A stretch of 64,000 nucleotides of DNA from Halomonas sp. (GCA_018401555.1 JAGYKP010000099.1:124001-188000); one strand, 5' to 3'. Shown: positions 30,189 through 41,684, numbered from the stretch's first letter. Program-made: numbers and translations. The notes: generated from the letters alone by a model not told the origin.

Positions 30189-31055
30189 ATGACGGCAACT
30201 CGCTTCGAACTGCTGCCCATCGCCGGCATGCAGGAGGCGGCCCGGGAGCTGCCGCCCGGCGCCGTGGTCAGCGTGACCTGCTCGCCGCGCCACGGTCTGG
30301 AGCGCACCCTGGAGGCCAGCGAGTGGCTGGTCGGGGAGGGCTTTCACGTGGTGCCGCATCTCGCCGCGCGCCTGGTGCGCGATCTCGTCCACCTGGAGCG
30401 ACTGCTGGAGCGCCTGGCGCAGTTGAGGATCGACGATGCCTTCGTGGTGGGCGGCGATGCCGAGCACCCGGTGGGGGCCTTTCCCCACGGTCGGGCGCTG
30501 CTCGAGGCTCTGGCTGGGTGTGAGCTGCGCCCGGCGCGGCTCGGTGTGCCGGCCTATCCGGAGGGGCATCACCGCATCGAGGCGACCGCGCTGCAGTGCG
30601 ACCTGAAGGCCAAGGCAGCGCTGGCCGACTACGCCGTGACCCAGCTGTGCTTCGAGGCGCAGCCGCTGCTGGCCTGGCGAGAGTGGCAGCGGCGGCTCGG
30701 CATGACGCTGCCGGTGGTTGCCGGGATCCCCGGGGTAATGGAGACCAGGCGACTGCTGGCCATCGCCCTGCGTCTGGGGCTGGGACCCTCGGTGCGTGCC
30801 CTGCGCCGCCAGACGGGCTGGATATCACGGCTGCTGCGGCCCGCTCCCTATTATCCCGATGGCTTGCTCGAGCAGCTGGCCCCGCGGCTCGGCGATCCCC
30901 TTGGCGGTTTTGTCGGTCTGCACGTCTACACCTTCAATCGAGTCGCTCCTGCCCGCCGTTGGCTGGAAGGGCATCGTGGACTGGTGGCGCCGCGGGCGGC
31001 AGTGGCCGAGCCGGAAGGCGGAGCTGTCACCTCCGCCGGCGAGCCCCTGGCCTGA
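30189..31055 (+). CDS. MetF-like methylenetetrahydrofolate reductase
   Basis: A 288-residue TIM-barrel protein of the methylene-THF reductase family (FAD, NAD(P)H). Visible family features: VVSVTCSPRHGLERTLEASE near residue 27, HVVPHLAARLV, DAFVVGGDAEHPVGAF, VTQLCFEAQPLL, LPVVAGIPGV and the ending GGFVGLHVYTFNRV. It is more divergent than a housekeeping MetF and directly follows the DmdA-like gene, with which it almost certainly forms an operon. I infer that it oxidises 5-methyl-THF back to methylene-THF during growth on methylated substrate. The C-terminal 25 residues look unrelated to the family. Confidence 0.78.
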   Translation: MTATRFELLPIAGMQEAARELPPGAVVSVTCSPRHGLERTLEASEWLVGEGFHVVPHLAARLVRDLVHLERLLERLAQLRIDDAFVVGGDAEHPVGAFPHGRALLEALAGCELRPARLGVPAYPEGHHRIEATALQCDLKAKAALADYAVTQLCFEAQPLLAWREWQRRLGMTLPVVAGIPGVMETRRLLAIALRLGLGPSVRALRRQTGWISRLLRPAPYYPDGLLEQLAPRLGDPLGGFVGLHVYTFNRVAPARRWLEGHRGLVAPRAAVAEPEGGAVTSAGEPLA

Positions 31056-31290
31056 GCGGCACGACTGTCTCTGCTGACTTGACTGTCGCCAGCCGGCGAC
31101 GGCCAGGGAGAGTCTGTGGAAGTCGTCTCCTCCAGGCCCACGGCATGGCGCATCATCCTATACTGGGCCTCGTCGGGTGGCGCCGGATTGCGCTGCCCCT
31201 CTCATCGCCCCAAGCCGTCATGGTCACTCACGCCTGGAGCCCGATGGTGTTTCAGCGAGTGGTGTTCCACTCTTCTTCAGGAGGTGACAG

Positions 31291-31986
31291 ATGAGCAAGT
31301 CGATAGTCGTCGGTGCGACGCTGGCCGTGCTGGGCCTGGGCGGGCTGGCCTTCGGCGCCTGGCAGGTCCAGCAGCCGCGCGGGCCGGAGTACGCCGAGAT
31401 CCTGGCGGTGCAACCCGTGACCCGGACCGTGGAGCGGCCCCGCGAGGTCTGCGAGGACGTGGAGCGGGTCGTGAGCGAGGAGGTGCCGGTCGAGGTTCCG
31501 GTTCAGGTTCCGGTGGAAGCGCCGGCCCCGAGCGGTCCGGCGTCCAGCCGGGACCCCCATCGTATCGTCGGTGGTGCCGCCGGCGCCGTCGTCGGTGGTC
31601 TGCTGGGCAACCAGGTCGGTGGTGGCAGCGGCAAGAAGCTCGCCACCGTGGCCGGTGCCATCGGCGGTGCCCTGGCTGGGCGCGAGGTGCAGGAGCGCGT
31701 CGAGGCCCGCCAGCATGCCCAGGCACAGCCCCAGGTCCAGTACGAGACCCGTTACGAGACGCGCTACGAGACCCGCGAGCGCGTGGTGACCGAGGAGCAA
31801 TGCCGCACGGTCATGGAGGAGCATGAGGAGACCCAGGGCTATGACGTCACCTACCGCGTCGACGGAGAGGAGCAGTCGCGCCGCCTCGACACCGCTCCCC
31901 AGGCCGAGCGCCTGCCGGTGATCGACGGCGAGGTGCAGTGGCAGGCCGAGCCCGAGGTTCGGGAGGGCGAGTCCACCGAGGTGTGA
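31291..31986 (+). CDS. Glycine-zipper envelope protein
   Basis: A 231-residue protein of unknown role. An N-terminal hydrophobic segment (SIVVGATLAVLGLGGLAFGAW, residues 4-24) could be a signal anchor. Then come a proline/valine repeat (PVEVPVQVPVEAPAP, about 66-80), a glycine-zipper 2TM hairpin (GGAAGAVVGGLLGNQVGGG and AGAIGGALAG, about 94-130), three YETR tandem units (about 151-162), and an acidic tail with a single RVVTEEQCRTV cysteine. Related to the 17-kDa surface antigen/SlyB type, where the zipper packs into the outer membrane. AGGAGGTGACAG is a very strong ribosome site. No function is assigned. The 235 bases upstream hold no other gene. Confidence 0.75.
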   Translation: MSKSIVVGATLAVLGLGGLAFGAWQVQQPRGPEYAEILAVQPVTRTVERPREVCEDVERVVSEEVPVEVPVQVPVEAPAPSGPASSRDPHRIVGGAAGAVVGGLLGNQVGGGSGKKLATVAGAIGGALAGREVQERVEARQHAQAQPQVQYETRYETRYETRERVVTEEQCRTVMEEHEETQGYDVTYRVDGEEQSRRLDTAPQAERLPVIDGEVQWQAEPEVREGESTEV

Positions 31987-32005
31987 GTCCGCGATGTTCG
32001 CGCCC

Positions 32006-32066
32006 AGGAGGCTGTCGGATTTGACCGGATCACGCAGTGGATCGGCGTTGAATCCGACAGGCTCCT
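32006..32066. repeat. 16-base inverted repeat between convergent genes
   Basis: AGGAGGCTGTCGGATT (32006-32021) and AATCCGACAGGCTCCT (32051-32066) are reverse complements with a single mismatch, around a 29-base centre that has its own small GATC-type symmetry. The right arm runs into the stop codon of the leftward ligase gene. It can act as a two-way terminator, but the arm length and near-perfect match also resemble a REP-like or MITE-like element. Confidence 0.6.
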
Positions 32067-33441
32067 AGACCTGGCGCAGGTACCAGTCGGTCTCCAGGCG
32101 GCTGACATGCTGCATGGCGAGATCGCGTTCGGCACGCCGATTGGCCAGGAAGACCTTCAGGAAGTCGTCTCCCAGGGCCGCGCGCAGCGGCTCGCTCGCC
32201 TCCAGCAGGTCCAGTGCCTGGCACCAGCTGTTGGTCAGGCTGGGCGCGACCTGGGCATAGGCGTTGCCGGTGACCGGCGGCGGCGGGTCAGCTCCCCGGC
32301 GAGACCGTAGTCGATGCCGGCGAGCAGGGCCGCCAGCAGCAGGTAGGGGCTGGCATCGGCGCCGGCCACACGGTGCTCGAGCCGCCGGGCGGCGTTGGGC
32401 CCCGAGGGGATGCGCACCGCCACCGAGCGATTGTCGAAGCCCCAGGTAGGCGCCATGGGCACGTAGAGCCCCGGCTGGAAGCGACGGAAGGAGTTGAGGT
32501 TGGGGGCGAACAGCGCCACGCTGGCTGGCATCAGCGCCAGCAGGCCGGCCGCCGCGTGATGCAGGCTGGGAGTGCCCAGGGGGTCGCCATCGGTGGCAGC
32601 GAAGACGTTGTCGCCAGCCTCGTTCAGCAGGCTGATATGCACGTGGGTACCGTTGCCCGCCTCGAGGCCGTAGGGCTTGGCCATGAAGGTGGCCTCGAAG
32701 CCATGGTTCTGCGCCACCCCCTTGATCAGCCGCTTGAGCAGTACCGCCGCGTCGCAGGCGGCCAGCACGTCCGCGCCGTGCTTCAGGGTGATCTCGAATT
32801 GCCCCGGGGCGCACTCCTTGAGCATGGTATCCAGCGGCAGCCCCTGGATGTCGGCCGCGCTCTGCACCTCGCCGAGGAAGTCCGCATACTCGTCGAGCTC
32901 GCTTACCGAATAGAGCTGGCTCTGGCTGGCGCGCTCGCCGGTCGCCGGTGAGCAGGGCGGCTGGATCGTGCCGCTGGCGTCGCGCTGTGCGGTCCACCAG
33001 GTAGAACTCCATCTCCACGGCGACCACCGGTGCCAGGCCGCGTGCCGTGAGGCGCTCGAGCTGCCGGCCGAGCAGCTGGCGCGGCTCGGCGAAGAAGCCG
33101 CTGCCATCGGGCTCCTGCATATGCATCAGCAACTGCGCCTGGCGGCCCTGGCGTCGCCAGGGGGTGGGCATCAGCGTGCCGGGAAGCGGCCGACACACTC
33201 GATCCGCGTCGCCGCTGTCGAGGCCCAGCCCGGTCTCCTCGATGGTATTGCCGAGGATATCCAGGGCATAGACCGAGGCGGGCAGGTTGATACCCTGGGT
33301 ATAGGCCTTCTCCAGATTCTCGGGAGAGACCCGCTTGCCGCGCAGCACGCCGTTGAGATCGCTGATCAGCAGGTCGATGGCGTCGATCTCGGGGTGCTGA
33401 GCGAGGAAGTCCCGGGCCTCGGAGGCGACGTGTGGCGACAT
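32065..33441 (-). CDS. spuB: Gamma-glutamylputrescine synthetase (SpuB/PuuA-like), copy 3, frameshifted
   Basis: Third glutamine-synthetase-family ligase, about 458 residues. The N-terminal half is DLLISDLNGVLRGKRVSP and VVAVEMEFYLVD; the C-terminal half has CAPGQFEITLKHG, GNGTHVHISL, NSFRRFQPG and HRVAGADASPYLLLA. Frame changes near 32980 (RTAQRDASGTIQPP) and 32283 (RPVTGNAYAQVAPS) interrupt it. It is divergent from spuA-spuC with a shared 241-base promoter region, the same partners as the Pseudomonas spu genes. The start ATG 33441 is chosen; the frame extends to 33507 without a better ribosome site. A TTGACA on this strand at about 33505-33510 is a possible -35 box. Confidence 0.84.
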   Translation of the reverse strand: MSPHVASEARDFLAQHPEIDAIDLLISDLNGVLRGKRVSPENLEKAYTQGINLPASVYALDILGNTIEETGLGLDSGDADRVCRPLPGTLMPTPWRRQGRQAQLLMHMQEPDGSGFFAEPRQLLGRQLERLTARGLAPVVAVEMEFYLVDRTARRQRHDPAALLTGDRRARQPEPALFGKRARRVCGLPRRGAERGRHPGAAAGYHAQGVRPGAIRDHPEARRGRAGRLRRGGTAQAADQGGGAEPWLRGHLHGQALRPRGGQRYPRAYQPAERGWRQRLRCHRWRPPGHSQPASRGGRPAGADASQRGAVRPQPQLLPSLPAGALRAHGAYLGLRQSLGGGAHPLGAQRRPAARAPCGRRRCQPLPAAGGPARRHRLRSRRGADPPPPVTGNAYAQVAPSLTNSWCQALDLLEASEPLRAALGDDFLKVFLANRRAERDLAMQHVSRLETDWYLRQV

Positions 33442-33609
33442 GATGGCAGGGTCCCTTGTTTGGCTTGGCTTGGTGCTATCTTTGTGGTGGTGCCTGGTTG
33501 TTGTCAAATACTTTACGTTATATGCGGCGTGCAGACAGCGGTATCTGCGTCACTGGGCCGCTTCTTTCTCATGGTTTTCCATCGTATCCTGTGGCCTTTC
33601 GGCTCCCGC

Positions 33610-33638
33610 TTGGCATCCGTCCCGGGACAGGCTATGTT
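33610..33638 (+). promoter_or_regulatory. Candidate sigma70 promoter for spuA-spuC
   Basis: TTGGCA (33610-33615), a 17-base spacer and TATGTT (33633-33638) lie 44 bases before the spuA ATG. The -10 overlaps a small dyad, ATGTT...AACAT (about 33634-33654), which is a plausible operator for the PuuR-type regulator coded downstream. No operator consensus could be tested. Confidence 0.55.
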
Positions 33639-33682
33639 GAGCAAAGCATAACATCGAGATTCATTGACGAGAGGAGAGCGCA

Positions 33683-34461
33683 ATGTCGTCCCGACCCCTG
33701 GTGGGCGTGATTGCCTGCCGCCGCGAGGTGGAGGGCCATCCGGCGCATATGGTCACCGACAAGTATCTGGCCGCCCTGCGCGAGTACGGCCTGGCGCCGG
33801 TGATCCTGCCGGTATGGGAGGACGCCGTGTCCGGCGACCTGCCGGCCCATCTGGATGGCCTGCTGCTCACCGGCAGCTATACCAACGTCGAGCCGGGCCG
33901 TTACGGGGCCGAGCGGAGCCGGAGAATACCCGGGACGACCTCCACCGCGATGCCGCGGCCCTGGCCTGGATTCCCGCCGCACTGGATCTCGGCCTGCCGC
34001 TGCTGGGCATCTGCCGGGGTTTCCAGGAGCTCAACGTGGCCTTCGGCGGCACCCTGCATCAGGCGGTTCAGCGGGTGCCGGGCATGCTCGACCACCGCGA
34101 ACCGGAAGGCGACCGCGAGGCGAAGTATGCCCCGAGCCATGACCTGTCCATCCTGCCTGGCGGCCGGCTGGCCGCGCTCTATCCCGAACCCCACGCCCAG
34201 GTGAACTCCCTGCACCAGCAGGGCGTCGCCACCCTGGGGCCGGGCCTGGTCGCCGAGGCCCATGCCCCGGACGGACTCGTCGAGGCGATCTCGGTGCGCG
34301 ATGCCCCGGGCTTCGCTCTGGCCGTGCAGTGGCACCCCGAGTGGCACCCCGCCGAGCATCCGCTCTATGACGCCCTGTTCCGTGGCTTCGCCGAGGCGTG
34401 CCACTCCCGTCGGGCCACCCGAACCCCACAGCCTGGAGTCGTCGACCATGCAGACATCTGA
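33683..34461 (+). CDS. puuD: Gamma-glutamyl-GABA hydrolase (PuuD/SpuA), frameshifted
   Basis: Class I glutamine-amidotransferase-like hydrolase that releases glutamate from gamma-glutamyl-GABA, 259 residues after correction. The nucleophile cysteine is in LLGICRGFQELNV, and the histidine and glutamate partners are in AVQWHPEWHP. One base is lost near 33915; restoration gives AERSPENTRDDLHRD. AGGAGAG precedes the ATG. Its end overlaps the aminotransferase start by 14 bases. With the ligase and dehydrogenase beside it, it completes the gamma-glutamylated putrescine route. Confidence 0.88.
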
Positions 34462-35837
34462 CTACCAGCGGCTCGACCGCGCCCACCACCTGCACCCCTT
34501 CACCGACTTCAAGGCCCTGGGCGAGGAGGGCAGTCGCATCATCGAGCGCGGCGAGGGGGTCTATATCATCGACTCCGATGGAAACCGCATCCTCGACGGC
34601 ATGGCGGGGCTGTGGTGTGTGAACCTCGGCTACGGCCGCGAGGAGCTGGTAGAGGCCGCCGCCGCCCAGATGCGCCAGCTCCCCTATTACAACAACTTCT
34701 TCAAGACCACCCATCCGCCGGCGGTCAAGCTCGCCGAGACGCTATGCCGGCTGGCGCCGCCGCATATCAACCGCGTCTTCTTCACCGGCTCCGGCTCCGA
34801 AGCCAACGACACCGTGCTGCGCATGGTACGCCGCTACTGGGCTCTGAAGGGGCAGCCCGACAAGCAGTGGGTGATCGGCCGCGAGAACGCCTACCACGGC
34901 TCCACCGTGGCGGGGCTCAGCCTCGGCGGCATGGCGCCCATGCACGAGCAGGGTGGCCCCCTGGTGCCCAAGATCGCCCATGTGCGCCAGCCCTGGTGGT
35001 TCTGGGCGAAGGGCGTTCCGAGGGCCAGGATCCCGAGGCCTTCGGACGCGAGTGTGCCGCGGCCCTGGAGGCGAAGATCCTCGAGCTCGGCGAGGAGAAG
35101 GTCGCGGCCTTCATCGCCGAGCCGGTGCAGGGCGCCGGCGGCGCCATCATTCCCCCGGCGAGCTACTGGCCGGCGGTCAAGGCGGTGCTCGAGAAGTACG
35201 ACATCCTGCTGGTGGCGGACGAGGTGATCTGCGGCTTCGGCCGGCTGGGGGAGTGGTTCGGCAGCGTGCACTTTGGCCTCGAGCCCGACCTGATGCCCAT
35301 CGCCAAGGGGCTCTCCTCCGGCTACCTGCCCATCGGCGGCGTGCTGGTGGGCGACCGCGTCGCCGACACCCTGATCGAGGAGGGCGGCGAGTTCTTCCAC
35401 GGCTTCACCTACTCCGGCCACCCCACCTGTGCCGCCGTGGCGCAGAGAAACCTCGAGCTGATGGAGGCGGAGGGCGTGGTCGAGCGAGTGCGCGACGACC
35501 TCGGCCCCTACCTGGCAGAGCGCTGGCAGGCGCTCGCCGGGCATCCGCTGGTGGGCGAGGCGCGCTCGCTGGGCCTGATCGGCGCCCTTGAGCTGGTCGA
35601 TCCCGCCACCGGGGAGCGCTTCGACAAGGCGCTGGGGGCGGGCAACCTGTGCCGCGACCTCTGCTTCGCCTCGGGGCTGGTGATGCGCTCGGTGGGCGAT
35701 ACCATGATCATCTCGCCACCGCTGGTGATCACCCACGCCGAGATCGACGAGCTCATCGACAAGGCGCGCGCCGCCCTGGATGCTACCCTGGCCCGACTGG
35801 CCGACACGACTACCGATCAGCACGAGGAGACCCCCGC

Positions 35838-35841
<4 letters not shown>
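34448..35841 (+). CDS. spuC: Putrescine-pyruvate aminotransferase (SpuC-like, class III PLP), frameshifted
   Basis: PLP enzyme that moves the amino group of putrescine or a diamine to pyruvate, about 464 residues. Family features: GLWCVNLGYGREELVEAA, FFTGSGSEANDTVLRMVR (phosphate loop), NAYHGSTVAGLSLGG, VADEVICGFGRLG and the Schiff-base lysine in PIAKGLSSGYLPIGG. One frame change near 35005 (PWWF-GEGRSEGQDPEAFG when restored). It overlaps the gene before and after (ATGA at 35838). Gives the cell a non-glutamylated putrescine route next to the glutamylated one, as in Pseudomonas aeruginosa. Confidence 0.88.
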
Positions 35842-37370
<1,529 letters not shown>

Positions 37371-37391
37371 GCCGCATAACCACTCAGGATG

Positions 37392-37425
37392 CGACGAGGC
37401 CGGCGCCAGGCGCCGGCCCTCGTCG
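37392..37425 (+). terminator. Long hairpin after the spu operon
   Basis: CGACGAGGCCGGCG pairs with CGCCGGCCCTCGTCG across a 5-base loop with one bulged C, a 14-base stem starting 22 bases after the puuC stop. The following TATTGTAT is only mildly T-rich. Confidence 0.65.
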
Positions 37426-37521
37426 TATTGTATCCTGGTGAGTTATTCGTACAGGTATTGTATCGATTTATCCTGCCGGAAGGGGTAGGCTGTGGGGACA
37501 TGACCCAGAGGAGGTGACCCC

Positions 37522-37692
37522 ATGTTCGGACTCTTCAAGAGCGACCCGGCGAAGAAGCTGCAGAAGGCCTACGAGCAGAAGCTCGAGCAGGCGATGCACG
37601 CCGCGCGCAACGGTGATATGCGTGCCAACGCCTCCCTCACCGAGGAGGCGGAGGCGCTGCGTGAGGAGTTGGATAAAGTGAAACGCGGCTGA
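37522..37692 (+). CDS. Small DUF6435-family protein
   Basis: A 56-residue protein beginning MFGLFKSDPAKKLQKAYEQK and ending ALREELDKVKRG, rich in charged helix-forming residues and cytosolic. It matches the small family DUF6435, widespread in gammaproteobacteria, whose role is unknown. GAGGAGGTGACCCC is a clear ribosome site. It lies between the spu hairpin and the convergent PuuR-type gene, 12 bases from the stop of that gene. Too small for most ORF filters but well supported. Confidence 0.8.
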   Translation: MFGLFKSDPAKKLQKAYEQKLEQAMHAARNGDMRANASLTEEAEALREELDKVKRG

Positions 37693-37704
37693 GGGCGCTG
37701 GGCC

Positions 37705-38256
37705 CTAGAAGGCCCGGGCGGGGGTCGCGCAGCTCACCAGGCGGCAGGGCTCGCTGCCCGGGTTGCGAAAGCGGTGGGGGACGTTGGTCTCGAAGTAGTA
37801 GGCCTCGCCGGCCTTCAGCATCCGCGACTCGGCGCCGATGGTGATCTCGATCTCGCCCTCCAGCACCACGCCCGCCTCCTCGCCCTGGTGGGCGATCATC
37901 TCGCGGCCGGTGTCGGCCCCGGGCGGGTAGGTCTCGATCATGAAGGCCAGGGCGCGATCGCGGCGGTCGGCACCTACCAGCTTGTAGATGACGTCGCCGG
38001 AGCCCACGTCGGCCAGGTCCTCGGCCGTGTAGAAGACCCGGCGGCCGTTCTCCAGGTCCATGGTGAAGAAGTCACCGACGCTCATGGGGATGGCGTCGAG
38101 GATCTTCTTCAGCGAGCTGACCGAGGGGCTCACCTTGCCCTGCTCGATCAGTGACAGGCTGGAGTGTGTCACCCCGCAGCGCTTGGCCAGCTCACGCTGG
38201 GAGATACCGCGCAGGGTACGCAGGGTGCGCAGCCGCGCGCCGACGTCATCGGCCAT
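37705..38256 (-). CDS. puuR: PuuR-type XRE-cupin regulator
   Basis: A 183-residue repressor with an N-terminal XRE helix-turn-helix (about 5-60; [24 protein letters not shown]) and a C-terminal cupin barrel (about 110-180; [35 protein letters not shown]). This architecture is that of PuuR, which represses putrescine-use genes and is relieved by putrescine. It is near the spu genes but has its own orientation, opposite to them. AGGAGG is seen before the ATG. The ligand and operator are inferred from family. Confidence 0.88.
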   Translation of the reverse strand: MADDVGARLRTLRTLRGISQRELAKRCGVTHSSLSLIEQGKVSPSVSSLKKILDAIPMSVGDFFTMDLENGRRVFYTAEDLADVGSGDVIYKLVGADRRDRALAFMIETYPPGADTGREMIAHQGEEAGVVLEGEIEITIGAESRMLKAGEAYYFETNVPHRFRNPGSEPCRLVSCATPARAF

Positions 38257-38295
38257 GCCGGACCTCCTCCTGGGCTCCGAGTGTCGTCCCCATCG

Positions 38296-39751
38296 TCAGC
38301 ACAGGGCGTCGAGCTTCTCTTTGAGCAGGCCGTTGACCTGCTGCGGGTTGGCGGTGCCGCGGGAGGCCTTCATTACCTGGCCGACGAAGTAGCCGATCAT
38401 CTTGCCGCGCTTCTCCGGCTCGGCGTCGCGGTACTGGGCCACCTGGGCGGGGCTGTCCGCGATCACCTGGTCGATCATCGCCTCGATGGCACCGCTGTCG
38501 GTGACCTGCTTGAGGCCCTTGGCCTCGATCACCTCGTCGGCGCTCTCGCCCTGGCCATTCCACAGCGCCTGGAACACCTGCTTGGCGGCCTTGCCGTTGA
38601 TGGTGTCGTCCATCACCCGGGCGATCAGCCCGCCGAGCTGAGCGGCGGAGACGGGGCTGTCCTGGATCGGCAGGCCCTCGCGGTTCAGGGCGCCGGAGAG
38701 CTCGCCCTGCACCCAGTTGGCGGCCTGCTTGGCATCGCCGCAGGCCGTCATTGACCGCCTCGAAGTACTCGGCCATCTCGCGGCTGGCCGCAAGCACTCC
38801 GGCGTCATAGGCGGAGAGTCCCAGCTCGTTCTGGAAGCGGGCGCGCTTCTCGTCGGGCAGTTCCGGCAGGATCTCGCGCAGGTGATCCACGTAGGCGGCA
38901 TCGAGCACCACGGGCAGCAGGTCGGGGCAGGGGAAGTAGCGATAGTCGTTGGCCTCCTCCTTGGTGCGCATGCTGCGGGTCTCGTCACGCTCGGGATCAT
39001 AGAGGCGCGTCTCCTGGACCACCTTGTCGCCATCCTCGATCAGCTCGATCTGGCGCTCCACCTCGAACTCGATGGCGCGCTCCACGAAGCGGAAGGAGTT
39101 GACGTTCTTGATCTCGGCGCGAGTGCCGAACTCGGCCTGGCCCACGGGGCGCACCGAGACGTTGACGTCGCAGCGCATCGAGCCCTCGGCCATGTTGCCG
39201 TCGCTGATGCCGAGATAGGTGACGATGGAGTGGATCGCCTTGAGGTAGGCGGCCGCCTCCTTGGCACTGCGCATGTCCGGCTCGGAGACGATCTCCAGCA
39301 GCGGCGTGCCGGCACGGTTGAGGTCGATGCCGGTCATGCCGTGAAAGTCCTCGTGCAGGGACTTGCCGGCGTCCTCCTCCAGGTGGGCGTGGTGCACCCG
39401 GATGCGCTTGGCCTCGCCCTGTTCCAGGGTGATCTCCACTTCGCCGGGACCGACGATGGGGTGGTACATCTGGCTGGTCTGGTAGCCCTTGGGCAGGTCG
39501 GGGTAGAAGTAGTTCTTGCGGTCGAACACCGAGACCTCGGGGATCTCGGCGTGGATCGCCAGCCCGAACTGCACCGCCATGGCCACCGCCTGCTCGTTGA
39601 GCACCGGCAGTACCCCGGGCAGGCCCAGATCCACGGCGCAGGCCTGGGTGTTGGGCTCGGCGCCGAAGGCGGTGGAGGCCCCGGAGAAGATCTTTGACCG
39701 GGTGGCGAGCTGGACGTGGACCTCAAGGCCGATCACGGTTTCCCATTGCAT
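38296..39751 (-). CDS. gatB: Glu/Asp-tRNA amidotransferase subunit B, frameshifted
   Basis: The tRNA-binding and kinase-like subunit that activates Glu-tRNA(Gln) or Asp-tRNA(Asn) for amidation. It has 484 residues after correction. [15 protein letters not shown] at the start, the metal/ATP core [20 protein letters not shown], and the C-terminal YqeY-like helical tail ([20 protein letters not shown]). One insertion near 38748 breaks the frame ([18 protein letters not shown] when corrected). Its start shares one base with the gatA stop. Essential where no GlnRS/AsnRS covers the pair, so the break must be a sequence error. Confidence 0.93.
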
Positions 39752-41210
39752 CAGGCGCTCTCCTCGACAAGCTGGGGACGACGCAGGTGCCAGTCGGTGG
39801 CCTGCTGGAACTGGTGGGCGACGTTGAGCAGGCGCTGCTCGGCGAAGTGGGTGCCCAGTATCTGCAGCCCCACCGGGCGCTGGCCCACGAAGCCCGCCGG
39901 CACGCTGATGCCGGGGATGCCGGCCAGGTTCACGGCGATGGTGTAGATGTCCTGGAGGTACATGGAGACCGGGTCCTTCTGGGCGCCCAGGTCGAAGGCC
40001 GGGGTGGGGGAGGCCGGGCCCATCAGCACGTCGACCTCCTCGAAGGCGTCGAGGAAGTCCTGGCGGATCAGGCGGCGCACCTGCTGGGCCTTCTTGTAGT
40101 AGGCGTCGAAGAAGCCCTCGGAGAGGGTGTGAGTGCCGATCAGGATGCGCCGCTTGACCTCCTCGCCGAAGCCCTCGGCGCGGGAGCGCTTGTAGAGGTC
40201 GATGAGATCGCTGGGGCTCTCGCAGCGGTGGCCGAAACGCACGCCGTCGTAGCGCGACAGGTTGGAGGAGGCCTCCGCCGGGGCGATGACGTAGTAGGCC
40301 GGGATCGCGTAGTGGGTATGCGGGAGGCTGACCTCGCGCACCGTGGCGCCAAGCGACTCGTAGACCGCTACCGCCTCGCGTACCGCACGTTCCACCTCCG
40401 GGTCGAGGCCGTCGCCGAAGTACTCCCGGGGCAGGCCGATCTTGAGGCCCGCCAGTGGCGCGTTGAGTTCCTCGCGGTAGTCGGGCACGCCGCGGGCCAC
40501 GCAGGTGGAGTCCCTGGGGTCGTGGCCGGCGATGGCGTTCATCAGCAGGGCGCAGTCCTCGGCGGTGCGCGCCATGGGGCCCGCCTGGTCGAGGCTCGAG
40601 GCGTAGGCGATGATGCCCCAGCGCGAGACCCGGCCGTAGGTGGGCTTGAGGCCGGTGATGCCGCAGAAGGCCGCCGGCTGGCGGATCGAGCCGCCGGTAT
40701 CGGTGCCCATGGCGGCGGGCGCCAGCCCCGCGGCCACCGCGGCGGCGCTGCCGCCGGAGGAGCCGCCGGGCACGGCGCTGGTGTCCCAGGGTTCTTCACC
40801 GCGCCGAAGGCGCTGTTCTCGTTGGAGGAGCCCATGGCGAACTCGTCCAGGTTGGCCTTGCCCAGGCTCACCGTGCCGGCGGCCTTGAGTCGCTCCACCA
40901 CGCAGGCATCGTAGGGGGCGACGAAGTTCTCGAGCATCTTCGAGCCGGCGGTGGTCAGCACGCCGTCGGTGCAGAACAGGTCCTTGATCGCCACCGGCAG
41001 GCCGGTCAGCGGCCCGGCCTCGCCGCGGGCACGCGCGGCGTCGGCGGCGTCGGCCGCGGCCAGGGCCTGCTCCGGGGTGACGGTGATAAAGCTGTTGAGG
41101 GTGCCATCGAGGCGCTCGATGCGCCCGAGCAGATGTTCGGTCAGCTCGCGGCTGGTGAACTCGCCGGCCGCCAGGCTGGCGGCGAGCTCGGTCAGTGTCT
41201 TGTCATGCAT
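39751..41210 (-). CDS. gatA: Glu/Asp-tRNA amidotransferase subunit A, frameshifted
   Basis: The amidase subunit that releases ammonia from glutamine. It has 486 residues after correction. The Ser-cisSer-Lys triad is visible: lysine in [10 protein letters not shown], serines in [15 protein letters not shown] and [13 protein letters not shown]. One base is missing near 40788 ([16 protein letters not shown] when restored), just before the triad serines. ATG at 41210 is read as [18 protein letters not shown], the normal family start. It sits between gatC (26 bases upstream) and gatB (overlapping). Confidence 0.94.
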
Positions 41211-41236
41211 GGGCCGGAGGCTCCGTAGAAAGTGGC

Positions 41237-41524
41237 TCACTCGACGACGCGGGGTACCAGGTAGAGGCCCTTTTCCACCGCCGGGGCACAGCGCTGGAAG
41301 TGGTCGCGCCGGTCGCTCTCGGTGACCTCGTCGGCGCGCAGCCGCTGGGTGGCGTCCAGGGGGTGGGCCAGGGGGGCAACGCCCTCGGTGTCCAGTGCCT
41401 GGAGGCGGTCGACCATCTCGAGGATGCGGCCGAGGTCGTCCAGGTAGTGGACGGCGTCTTCGTCGGAGAGGCCGAGCCGGGCGAGATGCGCGGCCCTGAG
41501 CACATCAGCGTGTTCAAGCGCCAT
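41237..41524 (-). CDS. gatC: Glu/Asp-tRNA amidotransferase subunit C
   Basis: A 95-residue linker subunit that wraps around GatA and GatB and stabilises the complex. The family order [20 protein letters not shown] and [19 protein letters not shown] is present, ending near the common VPRVVE. First gene of the leftward gatCAB operon, divergent from mreB with 172 bases between them. Intact. Confidence 0.93.
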   Translation of the reverse strand: MALEHADVLRAAHLARLGLSDEDAVHYLDDLGRILEMVDRLQALDTEGVAPLAHPLDATQRLRADEVTESDRRDHFQRCAPAVEKGLYLVPRVVE

Positions 41525-41684
41525 GAGTCGGGTGTCCTCGATGAGAAAATCAGGCCGCTGAAGGTACCATATTCGACGTCGCTCGGGCAGGGCCTCGATG
41601 TGCCGGTGCCCGGGGGTTTCGCTTGCTGCTGAGGGGGTGCGGTGATACCGTTTGCCTCCGCACAGGGTTCCCGGACTGCACTAG

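Noticed and set aside
31740..31775. Short tandem repeat that might suggest a CRISPR-like array
   Set aside because: It is a 12-base in-frame repeat coding for YETR three times inside the glycine-zipper protein, with no spacers.
33442..33682. Possible small gene between the third ligase and spuA (plus-strand frames near 33440-33710)
   Set aside because: The frames overlap the ligase start or spuA and show no ribosome site or family likeness. The stretch has promoter-like AT-rich sequence instead.
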